Positions 1-13,863 of a DNA stretch of 64,000 bases are shown piece by piece. The stretch is from Chondrosia reniformis. Its lineage: Eukaryota; Porifera; Demospongiae; Chondrillida; Chondrillidae. Numbering within the stretch: position 1 is the stretch's first letter; the number at the start of each line of letters is the position of its first letter. The notes below the pieces were generated by a model, which saw nothing but the letters and a program-made list of their open reading frames with translations, made no database searches and was not told the DNA's origin. The position numbers were made by a program, and so were the translations under genes. Location of the stretch: contig OX359199.1 of the NCBI GenBank assembly GCA_947172415.1, forward strand, positions 5,825,384-5,889,383, in the 5' to 3' direction.

Positions 1-3000
1 ACAGGGGAGATTTGAGTGGTTCCACTTGCACTTTCAATAGGGAGAGCAGCCTCTGATTGGTTACTATTGCCTTCACCAAGTCTGCCATTCTGAAGTCTTC
101 TTTCCACTGAGGAAAATACTCCTTGTGAGGGAGGGTGTAATGGTACCTTCCTTTGACTAAAATCTAGACAAGAGTCAGACTGAATCCCACTTTGGTGAGG
201 GTTAAAGGAAGGATCCTTTCCCTTCCTAACTTCCGGGTGATGTTCCAAAGAAATTTGAAGGTTTCTTGGCAAGCTTGAGGATAACCTGGGACTAGCGGAT
301 GACATGGAAGAGAGCGAGGCGGATGCCAAGTTACCATGTGACACACCAGCGAAAGCCGAATTCTCAGAAGGTACCATGGAGACGGCAGAGGCTGATCTAC
401 CTCTAGGGACATGATTCGTCATATTACTGTCCTTACAATCAATCTTCAGAATAGTCCACTATAAGGGAGTAAGAAAATAGCAATTATATCAATTGAGGGT
501 ACTAATAAGTTCCAAGTGAGACAGTACATATATCAACATACACTATTATGTTTAAAGATAAATATATGTACCTCTTCTATATCAAGTGACTGCAAAACCC
601 ATTCATTAAATTTTTTACTAATAACATCCATCCAGATCAAGATTAATTCTGTAAAAGGCTTTCTCCAGGTCGTTTGTAAGCTATAGACACAGATACACAT
701 TCCTTTAGTCACAAGAGATATACATGTATCAAAAATATAAAAATACGTACGTATGTATACCAGTGTACATATAGCTATGTACGTAGGTACAAATCTCACT
801 CTGAGGATATGTACATACATAGCTAGGGTACAAATCTCACTCTGAGGATATGTACATACATAGCTAGGGTACAAATCTCACTCTGAGGATATGTACATAG
901 CTAGGGTACAAATCTCACTCTGAGGATATGTACATACATAGCTAGGGTACAAATCTCACTCTGAGGATATGTACATAGCTAGGGTACAAATCTCACTCTG
1001 AGGATATGTACATAGCTAGGGTACAAATCTCACTCTGAGGATATGTACATAGCTAGGGTACAAATCTCACTCTGAGGATATGTACATACATAGCTAGGGT
1101 ACAAATCTCACTCTGAGGATATGTAGAGTCTCCAGGTCATGTCCAGTTCATTCAGCCGATACATCAGTGCTAACATGGGAAGACTGACCCTTTCTCGACT
1201 TTCCTGTACAAGTGGAGCATCATGAAATAGCAACATAATATTAGATCTATCTTACATGTGTGTATGCATGTATGTATGTATATAAATGAGCTTACCCTTT
1301 GAGAAATGACTCTAATGGAGAGATCAGAAGCATCCTTGTTGAGTCTCTTGTAAAACTCCACCTTCCCAACTGATTCAATGTCAAATCCTGCTGAACTGAG
1401 GGTACAGTAGAAGTGACTTTAATAGGAATAGGTACCAATTAGTATCAAGTAGCACTAACTTGAAGAATAGTTCTTTAAACTTTCTATAATGCTTTAGTTC
1501 GTCTTTTAAACTGACAATAAGTGAATGTATCTGAGGAGGAAGACAGTGATTAGTAGACACAGTTGCTAAGCAACAGGTGGCAGAACAGGCTTAATACTGG
1601 TTGGAGGAGAAGAATACAATAATAATGGTACAGGGCCACGCACCAGTTCTGGAGAGAGTCTGTCAGTGTAGGAATGGTTCTGCTGAGCCAAGTGCTCCAA
1701 TGAGACTTTCTTCCTCTCATAAGTATTGAGAAATCCACTCTGCATAAAATCAATAATGAAAGTTAGTACGTATATCACAGCCCAGTGTTACCCCTATGTA
1801 TATATATATGTACATACAAAAATGGCTGACTATACCAACTTTACATATAATTGTACATATAGTATACACATGTAGGTACATACGTATTTACACATTACAA
1901 GCATAAAAATGGCCGACTATACCCACTTTTAGATATTTTTTAAGTGACTTTTCCAAGGGGTCTGGATGTTTTCCTAGAATCTCCTTTTCAACATTAACAA
2001 TTTCTTGATACAGTTTGATTAGAGTACCTAAGAAATGCAAATGGAGCTAAATGTTGTAATGATGTAATGTTACTATATATGGATACAGAACTAACCAACA
2101 CCATCTTGAGGGTCAGCATCCAAGAACAGTCTCTCAATTCTGGTGAAGGAATATTCACAATGGTTTCTTAGCAACCTGATGGCTCCTTTCAGAATATCAA
2201 ACTACAACAGAACACAATGAGACACTCAAAAGCACCATCCATAGTATAGTATCTATATATGTACATGTACATGTACAATGCCTGTATGTATAGGGTACAT
2301 GTACGTATAGTGCTAATGTACATATGTATATATATATATAGGATACTTTAGATATAAAATATGGTGGAACCTCTGTGATATCATATTTATGGTGGATTAT
2401 ATTTTCTTCACTCACTTCCTGCCGAACCATCAGTCTATTTCTACCATATGGAATGAGTTTCCTTAACTCAATGATAGCTTCCATCAACTGTTGCAAGAAG
2501 TGGATATTGTAGTCAAATTTCCTGGAAAAACAATACACAAATAGTTGTAACCAAACACACACACATATCAGTGATGGAAGCCAAAGATGAGAGGTTAGTG
2601 AATGTGTATTGCTTTGTCTGTATCCAGTTGTGGAGAAACTATTTAACATCTTCTTAATTGACATTCAACTACGTACATAGCTACTAATGGCTACACTTGC
2701 CACTTGACTATGTGGAATATTACAATAATAACGAGTGCTACACTGGTGACTATCGTTCATACCTGGAAAGAAGATCAATATACACTATCTGACAGTAGAG
2801 AATACCCTAAAGAAACAAACACATTTCAACCATTAAACATGACAACACAGTCTATCAACAAATGTAAACATGTGACCAGAAATAATAATAAACATTGTAA
2901 CAAATTAATTGAACTAATATTTGTAATTTCTAAGAAACACAGCCATCAATGACCTACTCCACACCTTACATTATCTCTTGTACTTTACAAATGGGTCAAG

Positions 3001-5098
3001 TACAGAAAGGTAGAGCTAAAGCGGACATTGTTACAAACATACCACTCCATATCTCTGGCTGAATTCTCTTAGAAGTCTTCTTGATTGCGGAGTCAAAACA
3101 TCTCTACTTCCACATACAGTGTGGTATAGCGTATCCAAATCAAATCTATAAGACAAGTAGGACACGCAAAATGGATGCTGTCCATATTAAAGGTGCAAAT
3201 GTCTTACTGTAAAACCTTTTCTGCAAGAAGTGCATAAGCCTTGTGAAAGTCTATTGGATTGTACTGAACCCAGGTTGATGGAGGAGGAAGGGAATAGTGC
3301 CAGAACTTTTCAATCAACTGTTTAATTCTCTTCTTTTCATTTCCAAGCCACAGCTCATAGCCATTTCTTGATTGCTGAGTATATACATGTACGTATGTAT
3401 ATATAAGGTAAGTCAACTGACACTAGTACCAACACATACATATACATATATATATCTATCCTGTACTGTACATAAGACACTGGAGTGCTAAATATGTAGT
3501 TAGTATTGCACAAATATGGTGGCTCACTAGAAATAACTTTGGTCTATAAAATGGATGACCATTGTTTTCCAGCACCATGAGTTGGCTGACAAGCTCCTTC
3601 ACCAGCACCTATATAAATAATACATTGCGCAATCAGCCTCCTCCTCTACATCTTTAAACAGCAATGTCACACCTTTCCTTTGCTCTTTCCTCCCAGCTCT
3701 TGGAGGAGCTGCTGCTCAAGTCGCAAGTGTTCTTCCTCTGACTGTTTGAAAGCCTTTCTAACTAGAGTGCACAACATGTCCCTGTTGACGAGATGATCAT
3801 ACATCTCATGACCGTGTGGAGGAGGGCTCTGCAGCAGAGACTCCATCCCCGACTCAGATCTGGGATGGCCACCTGGTCCACTTGATGGGATGGGCTTAAC
3901 TTCTTGAATGTAGGACTGGGAGTACAGTTTGTTTCCTCTTCGCATCTTCTCAGGTACAGTTGGTTCAGTGAATGTGCCTCGCTCAGTGTGGACTGACCCC
4001 ACAGGAGTGGGAGAGGCAGTGGAGGTATGCGAGGGGAGAGGCGTGTCATCTTCAGGAGGGGAGGGGGCGCTCAGGACAGGAAACTGAGCACACATCAGGG
4101 CACACCTGTAGACAGCTTGCTCCTGCAAGAGTCAAGGGGTGAGAAATAATATTGTCAGATTGAGAACTGCCCTACTATGACAGAGCAGGTCGTAACTGCT
4201 ATGATAGACAATAAAAGTTGAATCTATACCTACGTATGTAATGCTCAAATACAAAGGACAAGCACCAGCTCTTCAAAACTGTATAGAATACTCATTATAC
4301 AATACTCATACAATTTGGCAACAAATCGTACTTGCGCTTGTAATATTACTGTTCTTCCACTGCTTCGACTCTCTTCACCTGCTGCTGATTCATTTGAATA
4401 ATCCTCAGGATTAACCTAAAAATGAGAACAAAGGTGGAGAAACTAAAAGTAAAAAAGGGACAACAGTTGAATACACTTTGTTCTATTGCTGTACTAATTA
4501 TTTGATAGTATGCTACTCCTTTCAGACTTACTCTAATTTGGTTCTCAGTCCTTCCCAGACTAGACAGCTGTGTACAGGCATGTTGTTTTCTATCCAGAGG
4601 AAATGAGAGGGAGAGGGAGAGAGGGAGAGGGAGAGGGAGAGGGAGAGGGAGAGGGAGAGGGAGAAAGTAATAGAGAGAAATACACTCAACGTTTCTTACA
4701 CTCAGACTAGTCAATCCTCTACTGAAGGAATATTAAGCAATACTTCCAACACAAGATTGCTAATACTAGTTGTCAGCATGATGTATATTCACATGAATGG
4801 ACTCACTCTAACATATAAAAGAACCCGTGGACAGTATCCAGTAGTCTCCCATGCCTAGAGTTGAAAAAGAAGAATGTCCTGTTTAAATAAAACGGAAAAA
4901 TGGTGACATCGCACTCAATTCAATATATGACTACCTGATCAATGTATTGTCTTTTAACTGGTCCTTTACATCTGACACACTTTTACTGACAACGTTCACT
5001 TTGTGCTCGTCCCACTGGCGCTTTTCGCTTCTCAAAATGGCTGAGAACAGAGAAGATGGGCTTATCAAAGAGATTGGTTCTCCTTTGATCGACGCCAT
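1..5098 (-). CDS. Munc13-4/BAIAP3-like protein, N-terminal part (3' end beyond window)
   Basis: I rebuilt 18 coding exons on the minus strand with GT-AG borders and a continuous frame (about 821 residues visible): 5098-4935, 4854-4807, 4589-4532, 4415-4350, 4122-3673, 3608-3528, 3374-3208, 3145-3043, 2806-2763, 2521-2371 (donor uncertain; 2347 also possible), 2201-2096, 2027-1927, 1739-1644, 1530-1460, 1395-1296, 1203-1112, 680-572, 458-1. The start MASIKGEP is the first ATG of a clean exon. Residues 113-262 (exon 5) are Pro/Ser-rich and probably disordered. Helical segments follow, including LLREFSQRYGV, LYCQIVYIDLL and, in exon 17, FTELILIWMDVISKKFNEWV. The last resembles the Munc13-homology 1 pattern (P-x-I-P-x-W-L then a helix ending in A-V-x-x-D). 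The final visible exon is Ser-rich. In that family such proteins drive SNARE priming at secretory granules. No C2 domain is visible. The family call comes from remembered motif patterns and should be checked; another helical scaffold is possible. Confidence 0.5.
791..1133. repeat. 37/41-bp minisatellite, nine copies, in an intron of the Munc13-like gene
   Basis: Nine head-to-tail copies begin at about 791, 832, 873, 910, 951, 988, 1025, 1062 and 1103. They are nearly perfect and come in two lengths that differ by one CATA (37 or 41 bp). The last copy (1103) overlaps the 5' splice site of the exon ending at 1112, so every copy repeats that exon end plus its GTGAGA donor on the minus strand. 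Confidence 0.95.
4605..4665. repeat. (GGGAGA)n purine tract beside a 3' splice site
   Basis: A GGGAGA/GAGAGG tract lies just upstream (in minus-strand sense) of the acceptor at 4590. Read on the minus strand it is a long polypyrimidine tract before the AG, so it may act as, and vary, the splice signal of that exon. Confidence 0.8.
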
Positions 5099-7254
5099 TT
5101 ATGTATATTGGGGTTACGCCTATATCATGTGATCTTGATCCGGACTTGCTGATTGTGCACGAATCCCTCCAGTTGGTATACCATAGATACGTATATTGCT
5201 AATTATGATGAAGAAATCCATATCATCTAAAGTGTTTGTTTTTAAATTCACGGTAGTTCTTATACATCTATTGAAGCAGTAAATAAAACAAAAATATTTA
5301 GAAATTGGCTACATAAAATGGCACCGAAGCCAGCCAATACAGCACGAATAGTCCAATCAAAAAGGTGTTCTACTGTTATTGCAAATATAAATTCATCAGA
5401 ATATTAGTTAAGGATGAGTGCTGGCAGGTGCTTCATATCTGTTCGTTTGGTAGAGTTTCAGCACTGAATATGTATAGGACCTAAGGACTGTGTTGTGGTT
5501 GAAAGATGTAATTGTTTTGGAATAACAATGACATACAAAAGCTCAAGTTTCTAAAAGTGTTGACCTTATCATGCATGTGTTAGCCACCCATGGCTTATTA
5601 CTGTATTATGGTTTCTCTTCAATTGTTCACCACCCTATGATGCTAGTAAATGTTAAGGAACACATGTAGTTCCTGTATTTGTTTTTTGTAGTGATTATTG
5701 GCTGATGAAAAACATATCATTTCTTTTAGACTATACCACAAGCTCACAAGAAGGATTTTTGCCAAGGGTACCTACTGTATATATAATAATAATATGCTTC
5801 CTATCTATTGGGTATGTATGCATCTATACACTGCCTATCTCAGGGGTGCACAGATCTGATGCTATGGCACCAGAGTTGGTGTCAGAAATGTGGGGTGTGG
5901 TGCCAATTACCATGTCCATAAGATGATAATAATTTCAAATGGAAGTACATCTAAGCCATATTTACATTTTATTTGTAAGCAACTGAACTAGTTAAGTCCA
6001 TGGTACCTGGGCACCTTGTGGCACCAAAGCACACTGTCCCCAGGTAAATGAAAATTCAACACCCCTGCTATATACAGTGCTAATGTACATATGGCATGGA
6101 TATTTATATACTCTCTATGTATTAGGATATAATCTGTATAATATGTATCACTGTTTTCCTATATATATGGACATAGTGGACATCATATTTTGAAAGACAC
6201 TCTAAAAATCTATTCTATTGACACTCTAAAAGTCAAAAGATGGTCCTTTCAAAAGATACAGTAAGTTCAACACAGTTAGAAGAAATCCTTATTCTATTAT
6301 AGTTGACATCAATATGAGGTGAAGATAGTATATAGATTATTACTTTAACCAGTAAAAACCCATAAAGCTATACCTACATAGATCAACTTTACAGTGATGC
6401 ATGTGCAAGGACTTCTCAGTTACATGGCTACGGCTATTCATGATTAATAATGTAGTACTTTCATTAGTATATGGTAGCATAATAAATTAATCAGAAATTG
6501 TTGCTAATGAACCATGGCCAGTATATTGTTATAGAAGCCATTAATGTGTACAGCTATATACACAATAGAGGCCTTCATACCCACACATTATACATATATA
6601 ATTATTCATGCATGGGGATGTGAACATAATTTGGACTGGAAAAGTGACAAAAATATTGGTTGTGAACAGCTGCAGCATCTCTGAGAATGGAGGATGTTGG
6701 AGGCATTTCATATCTGTTGATTTCAATTAGATATTCCATGATTCTCCTGTTTAAGAAAAACTAGTATAATTAATTTTGAATTTGAACAGGTTACATAGCA
6801 CTACAGTGGACGCTAATCAACAAGTACTTCTGGAGACTATATATGCATATACTGTAAGCTATGTCAATACACTATTTCTATCCAGGTCAAAAGGTTTGGG
6901 GAGGCCCTAGTGTTTCCAATCATAGAATGTCACAAACAAGTCAGGAATAAGAATAACATGATTAAGCCTTTAATTTTAAAGTGCTAGTCTTACAAATTAT
7001 TGTTCATCACCCATAGTTTATTATACATATGGCTTCTGTATTTCATCTACTGTATATTAAGTGGGTATTAGTACATTTGCAGTGTTTTTGTACAACTTTC
7101 TTGTTTATAATGATTACTGGATTGATTGTAGGATAGCTGGATTTGACCATCAGTGTTCTGACAGTGAACTACATAAATGTATGTACCTATGTGTAGGTAT
7201 ATGTATATATAGTGTCGAGGGCGAAACAGCTGTCTGTGGTTCTTTGATGAATTT

Positions 7255-7400
7255 TTTCCATCTTGGATAACTGGGAGGCGATCACTGGTTGCCAATTTAA
7301 TAGGACTTCGGTCCCCCAGCCAAGATGAGACTTCGGTCACTTGGCTGGTTTGGCATAATAACTTCCAGTGTATTTGTTTATCATCATAGTGTCCAATGTA
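7255..7400. repeat. Dispersed repeat, family 1
   Basis: The stretch with ATCACTGGTTGCCA, AATAGGACTT and TCACTTGGCTGGT recurs at about 60415-60510 in the first intron of gene C, and in degraded form at about 33345-33440. It is probably an old transposon fragment. I saw no open frame or clear ends. Confidence 0.6.
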
Positions 7401-7569
7401 CAAGTATGTATATATGTTAAAGAAATTAGGTAATCATTGGGAAATATTACGCCGATCAGCTTTATAATTAATTAGGGCTCATCAGTGTGGTGTACTTCTG
7501 ATGACAAATTTGGATTACTACCTTCAATTAATCCACCACAAGTGAGACACTTATATACATAATAGTATG

Positions 7570-7745
7570 GTAAGATTCCAAGGATCAAGAAGAAAACAAA
7601 GATTCCCAGGGTCATTGATGAAGGGTAGAATTCCCTGAAATAGCTGTCTGGCCCAATGGAGAAGAAGAGAAGTAGAAGGAGAGAACTCTTGTATCCTCAC
7701 CCAGAGCTCTCACTAGGATTAGTTCCCTATAGGCCTTTACTCTAA
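7570..7745. repeat. Dispersed repeat, family 2
   Basis: A block with AGCTCTCACTAGG, TAGTTCCCTA and CCTTTACTCTAAAG is shared with about 63195-63310 (intron of gene C). A weaker relative (CCCAGGGTGACTGA, ATGAAGGATGG) sits at 11445-11540 in gene A and 39150-39224 in gene B. It is non-coding. Confidence 0.55.
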
Positions 7746-8645
7746 AGATGTAGCATGTAAGAAGAAAGGTGTATTGATTATTCGTAAAATAATAATAATA
7801 ATAATAATGCCTATATATGTAGACATGACAATGATGTATGTGAAAGAGTAAGGGGTAGTAACTTTACACAGTGTATATCAGTATTTCACACTGTACTGTA
7901 TATGGTAGTTGCCCCTCCCATTATCAACCATGGTAATGGTGTAAATATACTAGGTCATACATTAGAATGCAAGAGCACCTCGCTTGAAAGCAGGGTGCAT
8001 AATGATAACTATAACGATTCTCTCGCTCAAATACCGTGACAAGCGATTTAAATTGTTTTCAAAAACAAGTAAACGCTCAAATTGACTCTAAAGTGTAATT
8101 AAACGTGCCTATTAACGCATTATAGGTGTGTAGAGAGGTGTTATATATTATTACGAGCCTACGAATTTCGTTGAAATTAGCACCTTCAACGTTTTACTCG
8201 TGCGAGTACATTCGAGTACTCTCGTGTAAACGCGTGTTACATGGCTTATTACTTTTAATCCCCACTGTATGTATATACGTATAACGTGCACAATATTATT
8301 TATAAGTAATTTGAACAAACTTTCCCAATAGAATGATGTCACCATGTATGCGGCGATAACCTTTTATGATTACAATTGGATGCAATGTCATTACCGACCC
8401 AAAAGAACTGTATGTACAAATGCATAGTGATCCGGGCATCACGATTACTTGCCTTGCTTTTCAGCTCGGCAATAAGCTACCCAACATATACACACATATA
8501 GCAACAAATAGTTAATGTTTCACAAACAGCACATGTAGTTATGGCCATGGCTAGACTAACAATAATAAATACACACCTATATCTGCAATTTTATATCCAT
8601 GCATTTCTAAGTTTTCAGATAGCACTTAGACCCCATGGCCATTGG

Positions 8646-8741
8646 TTATAAAAAAGGGCCAGCAGTGTGAGCTGTCATTTCCTTACTATTTTTGCTTGCA
8701 TTGCAACGTACATATGGGCTGATTTCTGGTGAAAGTCAAGT
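8646..8741 (+). promoter_or_regulatory. Gene A core promoter and untranslated first exon
   Basis: A TATA-like element (TTATAAAAAA, 8646-8655) is followed by a short presumptive 5' UTR exon that could end at 8741 before a GTGAGTATT donor. The acceptor before the coding start is TATATAG at 8937-8943. The sequence is unlike the shared promoter of genes B and C. The transcription start is inferred, not seen. Confidence 0.45.
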
Positions 8742-8957
8742 GTGAGTATTGAATATTCTATATATTGTTGTAGCAGTGTATTTTGGTAGCTATATATAGT
8801 TAGTAATTAGTTATAAGCATCCAACTAGTGAACATAATGTCCAGATTATTGATTTAATAAGTGTTGCTGATGCTCAATAAGTCAATTTATCAAATGAATG
8901 CAACAAAAACTCCTTATTACTTCATGTAATGTATTGTATATAGGAGCAAGAATTACA

Positions 8958-11900
8958 ATGAATCCTAATAAAAGAAATTGTACTATTTGGTTGACTCTCA
9001 TCCTAGTCATTCTAGCAGGATCATGCCAGGCTGCTTGTCCACCTTGTAAGTCTTCTGCACTATGCATTTAATATACATTCCAATATATATATAGTATTTT
9101 ATCACTCTATCAATGAAGGCTTAATTAAAAATCTTAAAATTCTTGCAATGTGCACATTTACTTAACAAGGCCCTCTCAAGAGCATTGTAATTATAACTTG
9201 TACTTTACATTCTTTCAATTCAAGAATCCACTTATGTCTATATGTAATTAAATTTTACATTCTCAGCTTCTAACAGAACCATTCGCTTAAACAATGGTGG
9301 TCACCCAGCACAGGGACGTGTTGCGATACTCCACGATGGAATTTGGGGCACCATCTGCGATTATAGCTGGGATATATTAGATGCTCAAGTAGTATGTAGA
9401 CAATTGGGATACGATCATGCAGTTGCTGCTACACTGTCATCAAGTTTTGGACGAGGGACAGGCAAAATTTGGCTAAGTCAAGTGGGTTGTGGAGGACATG
9501 AGTTATCGGTCGAAGAATGCTATCACCGATCCTGGGGAGATAAATATAACTGTGCTGATGACCATGCTAGAGATGCTGGTGTTGTGTGTGCAGGTATATA
9601 TTCTTCACATAACTAAACAACCATTTAAGTCATTGGAACATACGTATGCTGTTGTCTTATATACACATATTATGTTATATGTAGACATACATAGCTTGTA
9701 TTTTAAAGATACCTACATATGTATATCGTAATGGAATATATGTACACTAAAAAAACAATTAAGAACAAGTAATTTGAGTTAAAAAGCCTCATGAGGCTGC
9801 TGCCCCCCACACTGACCGCTTTGTTGCACTTATATATATGTATTTTACGTAAAGACAGATGAATGGCAGGTCTGGAGAAAGTATAGTAATCGTGTGATAA
9901 AGACCATATAGAAGTTGCATACTGAATCGAAATTAAAAATTATAATATACACATCACATCTATGTACGTATGTTTAGGCACATCATCATGTGAGGCTGCT
10001 CTGGGATGGCCCATGTTTTTTTACCTTAAATCAATTACACTTATTTAAATTATTTACCTAATATAGCAATTACCTTATTAATGTTTTTAAATATAGGAAA
10101 TGCTACTGATAACCCATATAAGATTCGACTCTTGAATGGAGCAAGTGAATCTCAGGGATTGGTGGATATTGGCTTTAGAAATGCTTGGGGATCAGTGGCC
10201 GATAACTATTGGGATAGACCAGATGGAGAGGTTGTCTGTAGGGAGCTTGGATTTGAAGGAATTCTTGCTACCACATATTCAGGAGCATTTGGTTCAGTTT
10301 ATCGGCGAAGATGGCTTCAAAATGCTCATTGTAGTGGTCAGGAACAAAGTTTCCTGAGCTGTGTCAGTGGAGGCTGGGGTTTGAGTGATAGTTCCTGGAG
10401 TGGATATGCTGGAGTCATTTGCATTGGTATGTGAGTACAAATTTCTTGTAGTTTTGCATGTTTAAGTCTTTGTTCAAAACATGATCAGAATTTGAAAAGT
10501 GCAATTGTGCTTGCTTGTGTACCTTCCTTTTTAATCCTCAGATGGCAATTATAATAATCCAAAAGTTCGGTTAATTGGTGGTGCAGGTAATCTTAGTGGA
10601 AGAGTTGAGATTGGGTTCAACACCTCTTGGGGATCTGTGTGTGATGTTGGCTGGGACATACTTGATGCTCATGTTGTATGCAGAATGCTTGGCCATCCCA
10701 AAGCACTAGCTGCCACTGTTTCATCTTCCTTTGGTGCCGGTTCTGGTAGAGTTTGGGTTTATAATGTACAATGCCATGGAGAGGAACAGAGCATTCTGAA
10801 CTGTAGACACAGTGGATTAGGAAGCCGGCATTCATCTTGTACTGCTCACTCCAAGGATGCTGGTGTGATTTGCTATGGTGTGTTGTATGTATAATCAAAA
10901 TGCTTGCGTGTTAAGTTGAAGATTAATCAGCATATAGAGTACCCTTTTATGATCATGTATGTCATTCTATTTATATTTCCTCCTTTATATTTCTCTGTCT
11001 GTCTGTGTATCTACCTATCCAAATATTCTGCAGATGGTATCTCAAGTGATATTAAAGTACGATTATCTGGGCATTCTAACAGTAGTGGCACAGTTGAACT
11101 TGGATTTTACGGTGCTTGGGGTACTATATGTCACCATAACTGGGATATTCATGATGCAAATGTGATTTGCAGAATGCTTGGTTATCCCAGAGCCATAGCT
11201 GCCCCACTTCACAGTAGTTTAGCAATTGTTTCAGGAAGAATATGGACAGATTCAGTACAGTGTAACGGTGAAGAAAAAAGCATTCTTGACTGTCAATTCT
11301 CTTCCTTTGGATCCTATTCCAGCAGCTGTAATCACTTAACTGATGCTGGTGTTGTTTGTGATGGTTAGTTTATACCAAATCAGTGTAATACATACATATG
11401 TAAGGTTTAGCATAGGATAGCTAGGGATGTAAAAGGTGCCTAGATGACTAAACTCCCAGGGTGACTGAGGAAGGATGGAATTTCCAGAAAATGATGGTAT
11501 GAAACTACATCCTGGTCCAATGCTCTATATAATCCCTACTTAGAGAGTATATATATACGTATATATACTACCGTACTCTCTGATAGGCTTTTCCTAAGTA
11601 TAATATACGTACAGTATAGTAGAATAGCCTATTCTTGTTGTATATATATTTCATATGTTTATAATTTAAAAGAATGATTTTCTCTATAATATAAAAACAT
11701 ATTTGCAGATGGTACTTCAAGTAGGTTGCAAGTTCGTTTGACTGGAGGCTCTAACAGTAGTGGCACAGTTGAACTTGGGTTTTATGGTGCTTGGGGTACC
11801 ATATGTCACCACAGCTGGGATATTCAAGATGCAAATGTAATATGTAAAATGCTTGGTTATCCCAGAGCCATAGCTGCCCCTCTTCACAGTAGTTTAGCTA

Positions 11901-13780
11901 CTGTTTCAGGAAGAATATGGACAGATTCAGTACAGTGTCGTGGTGGAGAAACAAATATTCTTGACTGTCAATTGTCTTCTTTTGGATCCTATTCCAGCAG
12001 TTGTAGTCACTTAACTGATGCTGGAGTCGTTTGTGATGGTTAGTGTACATTAATATGAAATAAAATATACTGAGAAGAGCTAGGGATCTATCTACATATA
12101 CCGTATATATGGGGAATTGAATGTGTGTGTCAAAAGAATGCGAATTGCAAGTTTTGACTGTATGCACAATCTTTTGACACATATTGATTTGACACCTCAG
12201 TAATTTCGTATTCACATCCTGTACACCTAAGCTTTATCTTGCATTCCTTTAACCACAATGTTTACTTAAACCCATAATTCATAATTTTATATTCTCGCAT
12301 TCATATCCCGATATATGGTATAATACTAATATGCATGCATATAAAAATGATATTTCTGTAAAATTTTATGGAATATCATATAAAAATCATGTCTACAGAT
12401 GGTACTTCAAGTAAAATGCAAATTAGATTGACTGGAAGCTCTAACAGAAGTGGCACAGTTGAACTTGGATTTTATGGTGCTTGGGGTACTATATGTCACC
12501 ACAGCTGGGATATTCATGATGCAAATGTGATATGTAAAATGCTTGGTTATCCCAGAGCCATAGCTGCCCCACTTCACAGTAGTTTAGGTACTGTTTCAGG
12601 AAGAATATGGACAGATTCAGTACAGTGTCGAGGTGGAGAAGGAAACATTCTTGACTGTCACTTTTCTTCCTTTGGATCATATTCCAGGTATTGTAGTCAT
12701 TACACTGATGCTGGAGTGGTTTGTGAAGGTATGTAGATAATTAATTAAAACTGGGTCACATTTTTATATTTTTGAGTAGACTAAAATGTACATAGGAGGA
12801 GAGAGAAATGTTCTTCCTGTCGAGACTATTATGTACATGTAATATGTAGGAATTTAACTTTATGACAAAGCAGACATATAGAGGTAATATTCATTGTAGT
12901 ACATGAAATGTGCATATTTAGGTGTTGATGTCAATATAAGACTTGCTGGAGGAATAGATAAGTCCCAAGGAAGAGTAGAAATTGGCCTTGACGGTGTCTG
13001 GGGTACCATATGTCATTATGCATCTGACATCAACATTATTGAAGCAACAGTGATCTGTAGACAGCTTGGATATGGAAAAGCGTTGGCTGTTACTTACAAA
13101 TCATCATTTGGCAGTGGGTATGGTAGGGTATGGTCAAATAACATTGACTGCTATGGTGAGGAATCATCAATTCTGGACTGCTCTGGGACATGGGGAATTG
13201 TGAGCACTTCTACCTGTAATAATCATAACGATGATTTTGGAGTTATTTGTGGAGGTACTCAATTATAGGTTGCTGTTAGTACTGTCCTATAAGATCTGCA
13301 ATTCATTTATAATAAAACATTTATATTGTATACATACTTGACTATTTCTCAGCATGCATGTTTTTTATATATTCTATGTAGATGAAACTGATGATATTGA
13401 AATCAGATTGGTGGATAGTTTTAATAACTCATATGGTCGTGTTGAAATAGGCTTCAAAGGAGCTTGGGGGAGTGTGTGTAGTGATGGTTGGGATATTGCA
13501 GATGCCCAGGTGGTCTGTCGTCAACTTGGGTTTACTAAAGCTTTGGCTGCAACTGCAAGTTCAGCTTGGGGAGGAGGTAGTGGGAGAGTGTGGCTTTCCA
13601 ATGTTAATTGTAATGGACATGAAAAAAACATTCAGGAGTGTGTCAGTTTTAAATGGCATGAATATTCATGCTCTTCTGGTGAATATGCTGTTGCTATATG
13701 CTCGGGTTAGTTTGGTTAAGCATACGTACATACTGTAGGGTATATATATAGATAGAGAAATGTATAGGTAGATATGTACG

Positions 13781-13863
<83 letters not shown>

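Larger units (their letters stand above)
5099..8640. other. Intergenic region between divergent genes, no gene seen
   Basis: This 3.5-kb stretch separates the start of the minus-strand Munc13-like gene from the promoter of gene A. Open frames are short and lack splice-consistent or domain-like content. It contains an (AAT)n run at about 7793-7808 and two dispersed repeats (7255-7400 and 7570-7745) with relatives elsewhere in the window. The minus-strand gene's promoter should lie just above 5098, but no clear TATA box is visible there. Confidence 0.6.

Noticed and set aside
840-1125. CRISPR-like array (regular repeats)
   Set aside because: The copies are contiguous with no unique spacers, and the DNA is eukaryotic; it is a minisatellite.
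4947-5132. Plus-strand frame starting MSFNWSF
   Set aside because: It overlaps the first coding exon of the minus-strand gene (start 5098), which has a better start and a proper donor.
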